From assembly GCA_030180135.1 (NCBI GenBank), contig CM058234.1, forward strand, positions 2,046,001 to 2,110,000: a stretch of 64,000 bases of DNA, in the 5' to 3' direction. Numbering within the stretch: the first letter of the stretch is position 1; every line of letters starts with the position of its first letter. This DNA is from Orychophragmus violaceus. Taxonomy: Eukaryota > Streptophyta > Magnoliopsida > Brassicales > Brassicaceae. The notes under the pieces are model-generated. The model saw only the letters and a program-made list of their open reading frames with translations, ran no database searches and had not been told where the DNA came from. Below, piece after piece: positions 22,529-34,319 of the stretch. Made by a program: the position numbers and the translations under genes.

Positions 22529-25500
22529 CTTTTGATACCCGTTTTAAGAGGACCATATCCAGAAGAAACCCATATGTAAGTTGACAAGAACTTGAAACAA
22601 TGCTGTCCAAAGACTTCCTTCTGCTGCCTTAGCTGCAACTCAGTAGAGCAAATACATATATGAAATATACATAGTTGTAGACTCATCAAGACATCCGATC
22701 TTAATTCCTCAGAACGAAAATCTAAACTTAGTTAATACTGAACAGGTTTACATTCTCAAATCAAAAAGGAAGAACAGTAGGATGCAGTGTGATTTACCTC
22801 TTCATAGATCCTCCGGAGAAAACAAGCACATCTGATTCCCTCTTCCACTTCCCATGAAGCACACTTACCAAATTTGTTTCCTGCTGTCTCCAGACAATGA
22901 AGAAGTGCAGAAACAGATTCTTGCAGTGTAGCAATGGAGCCCTCAGTTTCTCTAGATATTGAAATGTCAAATGTCACAGAAAGGACGAAATCAGAGGCAG
23001 TTCTAAGATGGTATATTTTCACAGGACTTTGTGGGTAAGCAAAATAAAATTCTACTTACTTCTTATGATGCTTAACAGCTGTATATATTAGTCGGCAGCA
23101 AGCAGCATACAGGTTCACTGAGAATTTCTGGTCTACTTGAAGATCTTTAGAGCTTCCTAACATATCTTGTTGCTGATCATCCTTACGTAACATATTTCCA
23201 TCCAGAACCGAGAATCCCACCTTTGTAATCTGAACGTAATCACGAAAAATTGCTCCGGCTATATGTATTGATTGGCTTATGTGCGATGAATTCATCTGAA
23301 ACAATGTGTGTTTCCCTGCTATTCTTATCAAGACTTCGACACACATGAGTACGACTGCTCCAGCATCTGGAGATTTGGGACCCTGGTTGCCAACAACTGC
23401 ATTTATGCAGAAGATAAATGGACTCTGCATGTGAGCCATGATACCGAACACTGCCGACATTAAGCCCTGAATGTGCCTCTTAACCACATTCAAACGTTTG
23501 CGACCTACAAAACAATTTTACTGTTCAGTCAAACGGACAATATTGCTACATTCACTGTTTGGGTCTGTTTGAATCAAAATACAAATACATCCTACCGGCA
23601 AAAAATGGAAAATAGATTGATTTCTTTACTGTAAGTCCACTACTACAACTATTGACATCAAGAATACTAAGATTGCCTCTAGGACAATAATTTTTTACCT
23701 GTGGCATGCTCCAGAATTAGGTCCAGACAGTCAATACCAGCAGCAGCGGTTTCAGAGATTCTACCCCCATCCCTATTTCCAGTCTGTACGCTATAGATAG
23801 CTGGGCACACTTCCCATACTCCAACCAGTGCTCTTTCTATAGCTTGTACACCTGACAATAAATGTGGCTCTGAGGAATTATGTATAAACACTGTAAATGA
23901 CATTCTAAGCCTCCCTTTTAATTCCTCCAACCAATGCAATCTCTGAGACCGGCTTTTTACTGATTGCACTTTCTTAGCATGGATTACATTAGTACCAAAT
24001 CCTGTCTCGTGAGATTCCAAGGTAGCCTCTTTTCCTTGTAGCGATATGCATTTCCCAATCACCCTCAGGTGCAACTCAATCGACTTTGAGTACAGATGAT
24101 CTATGTCTAACGTAGGGTTAGATAAGCACAAGTGGCTCCCTAATTCTTCTATAACTTTCACTGCACCATCCAACCAAATAAATGAGAATTCGAGCGGTAA
24201 TTCGCTCATGCCAGCTAATACAGACAGTAGATCATTTGAAATGCCTGTGAGAACAGGGACAAATGTAGGTGAGAATGTAGTGCCATCAATCTTCAGATTT
24301 AGCCTCAAAATAGCAGCAGAAGCAATTAACAGATGCCTGAGTGCTAATACTACTTCCGTAGAATCACCCTTTATTAAGCTCTGAATAATTTGTATTTTGA
24401 CATCGCTGCTAGTCTCCACTACGTCACCACACACAAGACCATTTGAACCCTCGGTCATATCAAGCAATCTGGTCCAGTTGATACTGGTTCGAATTTCTCG
24501 CTGCACATCACCGCTAAGAAACAGACACTGTGCGAAAACCTCAAAAAAATTGCTAAGCACATGGGTAATGCCAGAAAGCTTCGAGAATTCTTCTGATTTC
24601 CATCTCAGTTTGGTGTTTTGATTCTTCTTCTGCATATCTCTGTGACTCACTGTAGATGCTAGTCCCCACAGCAACCCACTAAGACAAGAAAATATGGGTA
24701 CTAACTTGTTCAGTATCAGAGTCTTACATTCAAAGACTGTATTCTCATCTCTGAAGGTAGCCCTTAAAGCTAATAGTAGAGTTTCTGCCTGTTCTGTCAA
24801 GCTCTCAAATGTACGGTTCGCTTGTCCACTTCCCTCAGAAAGTTCTGTTGAAACGAGTTGTTCATCAAACAGTGAGAGCGCCTTGCTGAATTGATCTTTA
24901 CTTACGGTTAGAAACATATATGATGTGTGATCCATCAAAGAAAAGAGGGCGTCCCTTGATTTCTCTGTAAAGTCGCTCCTAAATCTCTCTTGACAAGTAA
25001 CCACAGCTTGTGCTGATTTTAAAAGCCAAGAAGCCAACAACGAACTATCAGATAAAGGCAACTTGGTAGCTCTTAGCACCTTGTCGCAAGAAATCATAGC
25101 AATACTTTTCAAAGTTTTCCTGCAGGTGATGAACAGGCTGAAAAGGTTTTGCATATCACCCGGAGACAGCTTGTTCAAACATCTCAACATGTTAAAAACT
25201 ATAAACCTACAAGAGATATTGACATAAGTAAGATTTGTTAAAATGTTTGCCAACAAAATTAGGGATAACTGATACGCCTTACTGCATCAAACATTCAGCA
25301 AATGCATAAGCTATATACTATTAGTTACCTCTCAAGGTCTACAAGACAGATTGCATAAAGTTGGAATGACTTCTTACTCATATACTCCTTGGGAATCCCA
25401 CATAAAAGATTTAGCAAATTTTGACAATCCGTGAACTTTCGAATGTCCAGCGGTGACACATGTGCCTCGACAAAGGCTTCTGATTGAAGCTTTCCAGATA

Positions 25501-28500
25501 AGTTAGCAACTGAACTTTCAAGCAAGATTAACACCTCTGACCAATCTGGTGGTGAATCTACTTCGGAAAAGTCCTTGAATAAATTTTCTGCTGCCGTTTT
25601 TAGTATATGGGAAAAACTCGACGGCAAATACCTGCGAACAAACTAGTAGAAAAACTCAAATGAATATCTGGATATGGAGCATAAAGAAACAAAGCAAAAA
25701 AAAAGGATTCGAATGATATTGCATACAGAAAAAGAAAAGTGACTTACTTCATGCTCATACAATGCTGAATCAAAAAGAAGCCCTGACGAGAAGTGTTCCA
25801 ACCCTGTTTTCTTATATTGAGTCCCCTTGTTGACACTATTCTCCAAACCAAGATTAGACATACCCACTCCGTTCAAAATACGAGGAACTGAACTTCCTAT
25901 TAGCTGAGACAGGAAGTTCTTCAACTTTTTTTTCCCTGCATGCGGGCACCAAATATCAATATGCTGGCTAAGAACCCACAAACGCACAGCAGGCAAACAC
26001 TTCATGTTGATGCCGGAAACTCTGAGAACCCACTGATCAGTGTTATCTATCGTTTCAAAAGTTCCAACTTCAGAAAATCCTGGTATGATGTTGTTGCCCA
26101 AAAGGAAATCAGTAAGCTCTTCTCCTTCACTTTTAAGAACTGATACATGCTTGAGCATTGTACCATGCATCTGATTATCACTTATCTGTGACACATAATC
26201 AAGTGATTTTATGTCCCTGTTTAAATCAACAAGTCTCTGAAGAGCGACTGCATACAATATATATACCAGCAAGGAGCAATCTGCACTGTCATCCTTGAGG
26301 TAAATAGCTGAAATTTGTTTAATAATGTCAACAATAGAAGCTGAAGATTTGCAGATCCATGAAAAATAGCCTTCATCATTCCAACTTTTCTCTTTTACCC
26401 AATCACTTCCGCAACGAGCTGCAACAGAGTCGCCCATAATACCAGCCATCTTTTTTGATTTTTTCGGAGGCATAAAACTAATCACCTGCCTATATAAGCT
26501 TCGGGAAGACATGTAAATTCGCAAGAAGAAGATAATAAACAAGCGCACAGCTTTTCTGTAGGTCTTTCTATTCTTTTCAGCCATCACAATGTCCAAACCT
26601 TTTCCGGTGACAGCAGAAAGGAAATTTTCAATGCAATCTGAGTCTGAAGAAACCAGGTGAGTTAAGCAAGGACGGATGAGATCCACCAGATAATTTATGG
26701 ACTGGCCAACATTGTTACTATTCCCGGTTTTAATAGTTAGCGAGTCGAGAATAAGTGAATAAATATCAGACAAAGCTCCGGCCAAGAATGCTGCTACCTG
26801 TCCATCTTGTTCTCTAGCGCTTCCTGAGCAACTAACTCTTATCCAATCCATGGCTTCTGATACATCTGTAGTCAAGCTCTCGATAAAACCACCTGCTTGG
26901 CCTTCTGGCATAACTTTAATAGCGCTATGTAAAGCAAGTCTTAAATCACGAGATGACAAGAGCTTTTCCACTGATTTTGCACTTCTTTCTAAAAGGAAAA
27001 CAGAAGATCGTGGACACTTTCCGATGTCGATCATCGCTCCGTTATCACCATCAGCAGGTATCACAAGCCTTACAGCTTTACACAGAGCAAATACAGCAAC
27101 ACTTACCTACATAATCAGGGGAAAAAATAGTGTTCTTCAGGATGATAATGACAACATGGCAGATTACTACCAAGGCCGAAAACTACACTAATAAAATTTG
27201 ACAAACCTGGCGGAGGTCACTATATAAATTTATCAACTGGCATCCAAGACCAAGTAACAATGAAGTCAACGGGCAGTCATCTTCTGCATTCTCTGATGAA
27301 AGACTACTAAACCTCAGGAAAGAGAGAATGATTAGCCACAAAGTAACTAAATCATTCTCAATAACCTCGTATTCAATTTGCAACAAGTAGCCTATCGCAG
27401 TTATCAGCTCCTTGGCTAACAAAACATGCATCTTCGACCCTTCAGCACAAGTGTGATATTTTTGTAACTGAGAAGCAACTGAAACTATTGTTGTGAAGAT
27501 TTTCTTCAAGAAACAAAAGCAAGCTCCTCCAGATGCATCCTCAGTCTTTACGTATATTCGCTCATGAGCAAAGTGAAACAGCAAACTATTTGCGGACTTA
27601 ACCACACAACAGAGACCAGCTAATAGAGATGTCATTTCAGATCTAGATTCAATATGTCTATCGATCTTCAGCAATATAGGTTCCATAAGATGCAGGAAGA
27701 AATTAAAAAGTGATTTCCGTGACTCCCAGCGGAGGGAGCAATGACTCCGTGCAGAAGACTCGTTATCAAGTGTAGTTGTGCCGGGCGGCTTCCATGGCTT
27801 TTCTTCTGCTTGCCCAGCAGGTGAGGCCTTTGTAGTCATGCCTTCCTGCAACTGATTTGAATCTCTTTGCTGTTTCATCACTCTGTTGATAAACAAACTA
27901 AACAATGACCCCATACAGCTCAGCTCCAACTCCTTCTTCATTTGTAACATGTTCTCAAACTTGGTAAAAAAATGCTTATGATAGCTTTTCAGAATGATTT
28001 TGTTCACTTTCGATTCTGGCAAATACCTTTCCACTCCGCGTAGGCCTAAAAACCCATCAATATGAGCTGAATGAAACAGACCCAGAGATAATATTTCTTG
28101 AATCAACTTCAACAAGGTCATTTCTAAACCATAACTTTTGGCCTCCCTGGGATTCAATAAACCCAACACATTCAATAAGGGCTCAAACAGCTTCTCCACG
28201 AAATCTTCAAACCTTTCCTTCTTAGTTGGATGATCCATAAACTTAGAGAACGGCTCGAGAATCAAGCAAGAGAATTTAAGCACAAATGCATCAGTAACGC
28301 CATCTTTGATATTCTCTGCAAGAACTCTATGTGTGAGCTGCAGAACAGGCTCGACAGTTGAAACCCACAAGTTAAAATTGTCACTGAACATGCCACTTTT
28401 CGATGAACTCAACAAGCCTACACAGTCAACTACAGATCTGAAAGCTTCAAAACCTTGACCATCACAGAAATTAACCCCCAAAGACAAGTCCTTGTTCAGT

Positions 28501-29149
28501 GCAGATAGAAGATTTCTCGTGGTAAACCCTATAGCCTTTAAAAAGCTTGTTGACAAATTGATAGAGACTTGCAAGATTGATGACTGCTTCAAGCAGAAGC
28601 TGAGGATGTTCCAGTATCTGAAGTCCAAACATATATCAGCCTTAACTTGTTCTTTTATAAAAAACAGTTTTTGGATCCAGTCACTGAGATACATAATCAG
28701 ACGCGACATCGTAACCCCTTGACATTCTTCATCCTCGTCACTCTCCTTTTCTTCTTCATGTCCTTTCACAAAACTGAAAGCCAACTTCACCTTCCTGCAA
28801 ATCATTCAAAAAAAAGTTTTTTTTTGCTGTATATTCAAATTCACAAGCTTCAACAAACTAAAACAGTAACACATCGTCAAGTAAAGTAAAGAAGCATAAC
28901 AGGGAAGGAAAAAAAAACTCACTCTTTGTCGCTCAATTTCCTGTTCTGCAACGCAAGTATAAGCTCAAGGTTCTTCCATGGACCCTCTTCGGAAATAGTG
29001 ACCGTAGCGGTTTCCATTTGATCATGAGGTTGGATTTCTACGACCTCTATCGGAACATCGACACATTGGGTTTGAGGGTTCTTCTTCGTCCTCTTTGTCT
29101 TCTTAGACGGATTAGATTTCTTCGGTGAACTAGTATGCTTCCTTTTCAT
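22529..29149 (-). CDS. Urb2/Npa2-family nucleolar pre-rRNA processing protein, last exon not found
   Basis: Eight exons: 29149-28923, 28794-27207, 27106-25748, 25642-25329, 25206-23699, 23504-23060, 22951-22798 and 22632-22529. All have GT-AG boundaries and compatible phases, giving about 1,900 codons. The N-terminus is very Lys-rich (KRKHTSSPKKSNPSKKTKRT), a likely nucleolar localisation signal. The C-terminal region (ELKGRLRMSFTVFIHNSSEP, EEGIRCACFLRRIYEE, LRQQKEVFGQHCFKFLS) corresponds to the conserved Urb2/Npa2 domain. In yeast, Urb2 acts with Urb1 in early 60S subunit assembly. The last exon seen ends in phase 2 after GYGPLKTGIK. The roughly 55 terminal residues that plant homologues carry were not found downstream, where SPO11-1 exons begin. 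The gene is thus 3'-truncated at a rearrangement. The long intact frames mean it is recent or tolerated. No gene symbol is assigned. Confidence 0.8.
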
Positions 29150-29238
29150 CTTTCGTTTGAACCAGTGCTGTTCCTGTTATAAAGCATAAGAAGCATTAGA
29201 TTTAGGCCACATTTTATAGAAATAAAATATAGGCCACA

Positions 29239-30306
29239 TAGGGATGTTAAAACGGAAGGGCCAAGTCATAACAAGGTATGAATTATTCAGAAAACTGCAA
29301 CCAAGCAAACCCAATTTCAAAACAGGAACTGTATATCAGTTTCCACAGACTGGATAAAGCTCAAGCTCAAGTCTGGAGTTTTACAGAAACTTGGAAAAGC
29401 TAAGTCTGGAGTTTTACTGCAATGTTCAGTGAAATATTAAGAATTTAATTAGTTCCTGAATCTTATCACTGTAACAACACAGAGACTTATTCACAGACTG
29501 GATAAACCCCATGAAAAGCTAACACTCATTCTCCATGGGGTTTTCAAAGATTTTGAACAGAGACTTATTCACACTTACAATTGCAAAAACCAATTACAAT
29601 TAAATCTGGTCACAAGCAAAGTCGAAGTTTTTGAAGTCGTGGTTTTCAAAACACATTTCCGGATCGTCAAAATCATCAGTAAGAAAGACAATTTTCATGG
29701 GATTTAAAGTCTCAGAATCCATGTAGAGAGACAAATGGATTTAGTAATCTCATCAAAGTCGTAATACAAAAACGGAAAATTGGAACCAATCAATGAAGAA
29801 CAGAACAAAGAGAAATCATAGGAGGATCGAGGATGGTGTAACCTTTATAATTCGAAGAAACGAGTGACGAACGAACGGGATGAGCGATTCAGTGGAAGAG
29901 CTCAACGAAAAATGTTTCGATCAAAATTAAAACCCGTTTGGAGCAAAATCAAAACCCGTTTGGAAGAAAATTCGTTATCGGATTGATTCAGGAAAGCGAT
30001 TTACCACGATTCACGAAGAAGAAGCAATGGTCTGTGAGAACTGAGAACTGAGAAGTGTGATGAACCCTAAAAAAATTTGACTGGAATAATACATGATACG
30101 AAGTCGTTTCATAATTTTTTTTTTTTTTAAAATAATAAACAGATCTAAATGGGTTACCCGTTTATTACTATCAAACCCCGATTAATAAAAGGGCCTTAAC
30201 GGGCTAACCCGTTAACATTCATATCGTAAACGGGTCTAAACGGGCCGAAATTAATAAACGGAGCCCGTTTAGACCCGTTAAAATCATACATGTAATAACA
30301 ACCCTA
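29239..30306. mobile_element. hAT-like element, 1,068 bp, with 8-bp target-site duplication, carrying host-like sequence
   Basis: Starts TAGGGATGTTAAAACGG and ends ACAACCCTA. AGGCCACA flanks both sides (29231-29238 and 30307-30314). The termini match the MITE at 13408, and the right arm holds the same AAACGGGYC repeats (30150-30290). The interior (about 29300-30110) is different. On the minus strand it looks like a gene's pyrimidine-rich 5' leader followed by a small ORF, so a captured host sequence is plausible. It lies 90 bp upstream of the Urb2 start codon, so it sits in that gene's promoter or 5' leader. A third AGGCCACAT word at about 29193 makes the exact target slightly ambiguous. Confidence 0.7.
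29600..29722 (-). CDS. Small ORF inside the hAT-like element (40 residues)
   Basis: Begins MDSETLNPMKIVFLTDDFDD and ends CDQI before TAA at 29600-29602. It is acidic and Phe-rich. Upstream on the same strand is a CT-rich leader-like sequence. I do not recognise a family. It may be a captured gene fragment or chance. Confidence 0.25.
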   Translation of the reverse strand: MDSETLNPMKIVFLTDDFDDPEMCFENHDFKNFDFACDQI

Positions 30307-30314
30307 AGGCCACA

Positions 30315-31138
30315 TTAAGCACGGAATCGGAATCACCTAGAATACCTTGGAATTGCTTAGGAATTGCGAATCTTGAAAAGAGGCGTTTGGAATTAATGTG
30401 GAGTCGTGTGAATCGGAGTTGGAAGTGTCTCACTTATGGATCGGAAGTTATTTAAGACAAATTTTCTTGCAAAAATTATTTAATAAAACATGTATTTTGG
30501 GTTTTTATTTTTTAAATTTTTATTTGGATTTATACAAAGATACTATAACGGACAAACCCGACGTGTTTAGACCCGTTTATATTTAATATCCATTTTTAAA
30601 CTTAATTTTGTATATGTCTCTATACATTTTTATTCCAATTGAATTTAGTAGTTCCCAACTATTTAAGAAAAATTGTTGGTAAAACTATTTAATTAATTAT
30701 ATATATATATATTTTAATTATTTGATTTTACATAGAGGTCTTAAAACGGGTAGATCCGACTCATTTAAACCCTTTAAATATAAACTCGTTAGAAATGACA
30801 CATGTCTGTTTAAATTCATTTATGTATGTTTATAAATTTTTATGCAATATATATATAAACATATTTTTGTATAATTCTCTATATTTTTTTCACTCTCATT
30901 AAATCCATACTTCCATATATTTAAGATTAATAAATATTTAATAATAAATTTGTGTTTACTATTTAAATAATCAAATTAATGAATCATAATTGTGTGCACT
31001 ATTTAGATATTTAGATATTTAGATATATATTGTTTACTGAAAAAAAGGAGAAATATTCTCGTGAGGGTTTAGAAAAAATATAGGATGCTGAGAAATTTTA
31101 ATACTTTTGTATTTCTGCTTCTAAAGATAAAGATTTAT
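30315..31138. other. AT-rich TE debris
   Basis: Scattered ACCCGTTTA and AAACGGGT words (about 30555-30585 and 30740-30760) resemble decayed pieces of the same hAT repeat family. No gene is visible. Confidence 0.4.
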
Positions 31139-31141
31139 TTA

Positions 31142-31410
31142 GGGGTTGATTGGAAGAGCTGTGCTTTTTATTTTTTTGCTTTGGCTTTAAATTTAATTGA
31201 TGTAGGTTTTTGGCTGTGAAAATATTTTCATTTTTCACAGCTCAATTTTTTTGCTCTGCATATTTAGTTTTGTATAGCCAAAACAAAAAATAAAAAATAA
31301 TAAAGAGCTTTGGAGAGAAAAAAATTTACAAAGCATGATTGGATTAAATTGTGTGCTTCAGAGAGAGATTAGGCTTTAGAGAGATTCTAAAGCCATTACC
31401 AATCACCCCC
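31142..31410. mobile_element. Harbinger/Tourist-like MITE
   Basis: TIRs GGGGTTGATTGG (left) and CCAATCACCCCC (right) are flanked by the 3-bp duplication TTA (31139-31141, 31411-31413), which is diagnostic for PIF/Harbinger. It is 269 bp and non-coding, with internal complementary AAAGCC/TTGGCT stretches. Confidence 0.8.
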
Positions 31411-31427
31411 TTAAATTAGTTGAGTAC

Positions 31428-32024
31428 GTGGAGTCGCCAAAAGAGATGATCACTGGCCTGAAAAGTATGTTGCAGGAGCAGGCACGAACTCAGAGATACC
31501 AGACGGTTAGGTCTCTGATTGAGTGCAAGCTACCAAAGGGCGAACCAGTTAGTCCTCATGTCATTAAGATGATGAGTTATATTGATAACCTGGGGAAACT
31601 GGATTGTCCCATTAGCCAAGAGTTGGCTACTGACATCATTCTGCAGTCACTGCCGTCAAGCTATGATCAATTTGTTATGAACTATAACATGAACAACTTG
31701 ACGAAGACGTTGACTGAATTGCATGAGATGCTTAAGACTGCTGAACCTAACATCAAGAAGGACACCCCAAATGTCCTTATGGTACAAAAGGGTAAAAAGT
31801 TTAAGAAACTTGGTAAGAACAAAGGTGATGGCAAGACGAGCTCGATTGTGAATCCAAGCGAGTCTGGCCATGCTCCTAAGGTTAAAACCAGTCCTTCTGA
31901 AGATGTTAAGTGCCGTTATTGTAATGGTTATGGGCATTTGAAAAGAAACTGCAATAAATTCTTGGAAAATTATGAGAAGCTGAAGAAGACGTACGAGACT
32001 TCTTCTTCAGGTATTATGTTATAG
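31428..32024 (+). pseudogene. Copia gag fragment (old element)
   Basis: 198 open codons holding the gag (UBN2-type) domain (EQARTQRYQTVRSL, DIILQSLPSSYDQFV) and a CCHC zinc knuckle (CRYCNGYGHLKRNC). The N-terminal 80-100 residues of the family are missing. It ends with TSSSGIML and a TAG-type break before the protease region, where the nested element's homologue reads on. Confidence 0.8.
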
Positions 32025-32796
32025 AAGTAAATGTTACTTCTAATAGTCCTACTTATTGGGTATTTGATACCAGCTGTGGTACTCATATTTTGTGAAAATG
32101 TGCAGGGCCTGAGCAAAAGTAGGATTATGGAGAAAGGACAAGTGGATCTATGCGTGGGAAATTGAGCAAGAGTTGCTGCATTAGCCGTAGGAGTATTTCA
32201 TTTGCTTTCTTTTATGACATGTTTTGAACTTAAAACTGCTACTATGTACCTGCTATAAGCAGAAAGATTATTTCCATTCCTTGTTTGGATATGGAAGGAT
32301 ATCAGTTTTCAAATTAAGAATAAGTGTTATTCATTTGATTACAGTGATATATTTTATAGTAGCAATCCATTAGAGAATGGACTATATGTTCTAAACCAGA
32401 ATGTGCCTAACTATAACATTAATACCAAGAGAAGTCAAATGATACGAATCAAACTTCTCTCTGGCATTGTCGTTTTGGGCCACGTAAATGAGAAATAGAT
32501 TTAGAAGCTCCATAGTGATGGGCTTTTGGGCTCATCTGATTATGAATCACAATGAGTAAAGTGAATCTTGTTTATTGGGTAAAATGACGAAGGCCCCTTT
32601 CAGCAAAGGTAGCATCGATCGACACAAACGATATGTCGGTCGATACAGGTTGCGAACGGAAAAAATGAAAGGGCCAGAGGCTTATTGGGCTTTATACATA
32701 CGGATGTATATGGGCCGATGAGCACTAGTGCTAGAGGAAAATTTCAGTACTTCATTACATTTACTGATATTTTCAGTAGGTACGGTTATTTCTTAT
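32025..32796 (+). pseudogene. Decayed protease/integrase region (old element), left part
   Basis: Short pieces recognisable by comparison with the nested element are FDTSCGTH (protease; the DTG triad is altered), GKMTKAPF and HTDVYGPMSTSARG-like integrase. They are interrupted by stops, frameshifts and a roughly 50-bp CGATCGA-type insert at about 32612-32660. The frame stops where the nested LTR begins. Confidence 0.7.
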
Positions 32797-33468
32797 TGTA
32801 GGAATGTTTAGTTGATCCTGATTCAATTCTTAGATTCATATCAACCTAAACATGCGATCTAGGTTCTTCTCAGAATAGAAACAAATGATGATCTCACCTT
32901 ATACCTGTTTGCAGCGGAAAGAGATGGTATGTCTGAGATCAGAGAAACACCGAGGGATGAATCCTCCAAAGGTTCACACACGCGATCACAGAAAACGGCT
33001 GCTAGACCACAAGGAGCTCGGCGCAGAGAGAGAGAGAGTTTTCGGCTGTTGTGTTAGGGTTAATTGCTCAGAAACTCGAGTTTTACCTTATAAAACTTGT
33101 CTGATTCCGTTTGGGCCATTTGGCCCAAACACCAATTAACTAGACGGCATTCGCGCACTGTGTCGACCGATACCCCTTGTGTATCGATCGACACACAGTG
33201 CCTAAACCGTTTTATTCTCTCTAAGTACAGTAAATGCCTAGCACTTTTACCGTACTTCTGCTAAACCGTTCCTACACATTTTCCTGTTAGCTTAGGCGTG
33301 TGACCCATATGGGATCATATAATAAAGGCAATAAGTCCAAGACTTATAGATCATGAGCGGACTCTAGCAAGCCATCATGACCCCCAGTATTATATGACTT
33401 ATGTCTGATCATTGACATACTCTTACTTTCTAGAGACAGTACCGAGATTACTGGACACAATTCCAACA
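32797..33468 (-). repeat. Copia 3' LTR (left in window)
   Basis: 672 bp. Contains a 47-bp inverted repeat at 33155-33201 built on TGTCGACCGATAC / GTATCGATCGACACA. Differs from the other LTR at the fifth or sixth base and near 32968 (AAGG versus CAGG). Confidence 0.92.
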
Positions 33469-34319
33469 ATCTCCCACTTGTACTGGAATCTCTGTATTCA
33501 TAATCCTTTTGTCACAATATCTCGATTAGTCATAAGGCAAGATTGGTGTCATCCTTATAAAGCCTAATCTTGTTCATCGGACTCTGATTTGATACTGACA
33601 ATCCAAACGACTCGGGACAGTCCGTTTGAGCATGGCCATGCATTTTCCAGTATTCAAATCTCCGATTGGCCTAGAGATATTCACTCCATTTATATTGGAG
33701 GGATAAATTCCGTCTTGTTCCATCACTGTAAACTACTCATCTCATAATGTACCCAAACAAGGTCCTTATAACTATCGCAGAACGATAGCGTTAGACAATG
33801 ATCAAGGTGCATCAGTCCATGTGCAGTCACATGCATGCGAACTCAGGTCTAAGGACTATACTCTATAGTCGTAGTAAGAATCTCTTATGACACAGATATA
33901 AATATCCTGAAGAGTTCTTATAAGCGGGTCTTGTCCGGTCGTATGTTCCCAAACATACACCTATGTATTGACTTTGATGCCGCGCATCTATGACACACTG
34001 AGACTTTGTCATAAGTCACATATCAATCCAGTCTCTCACGGTTGTTGGTGTTCCAATTTCAACAACCTTTGACTAGGGACAGGATGATATAATCCATCTA
34101 TCAAATATAGGGTCTCATGATCAAGCTAAATGACTTTGATGACTCAAGATCAAGTCACTTACTTCGATGACCTATAAAATGGTTTATATCACTTTGGAAC
34201 GATTATTTCATCACAGTTAAAATAATCTTGAAATAATAATTTCATTAAACATAAGAATGTTTTACAAGAACATATCAAATAACTAAATAAAAGCCCTCAA
34301 ACTCCCACTCAAATTTAGA

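Noticed and set aside
22339..22584. Single 81-codon plus-strand gene
   Set aside because: Only its first part is coding (SPO11-1 exon 22338-22407). The rest runs through an intron and across the antisense strand of Urb2 exon 8.
23022..23060. Earlier start of Urb2 exon 7 near 23025
   Set aside because: An acceptor at TATCTAG (22952) joins in phase and gives KETEGSIATLQESV directly after KHHK, matching the family better than the extra hydrophobic residues.
32885..33139. 84-codon frame repeated at 40033-40287
   Set aside because: It lies inside the copia LTRs on the opposite strand to the element and has no protein similarity that I recognise.
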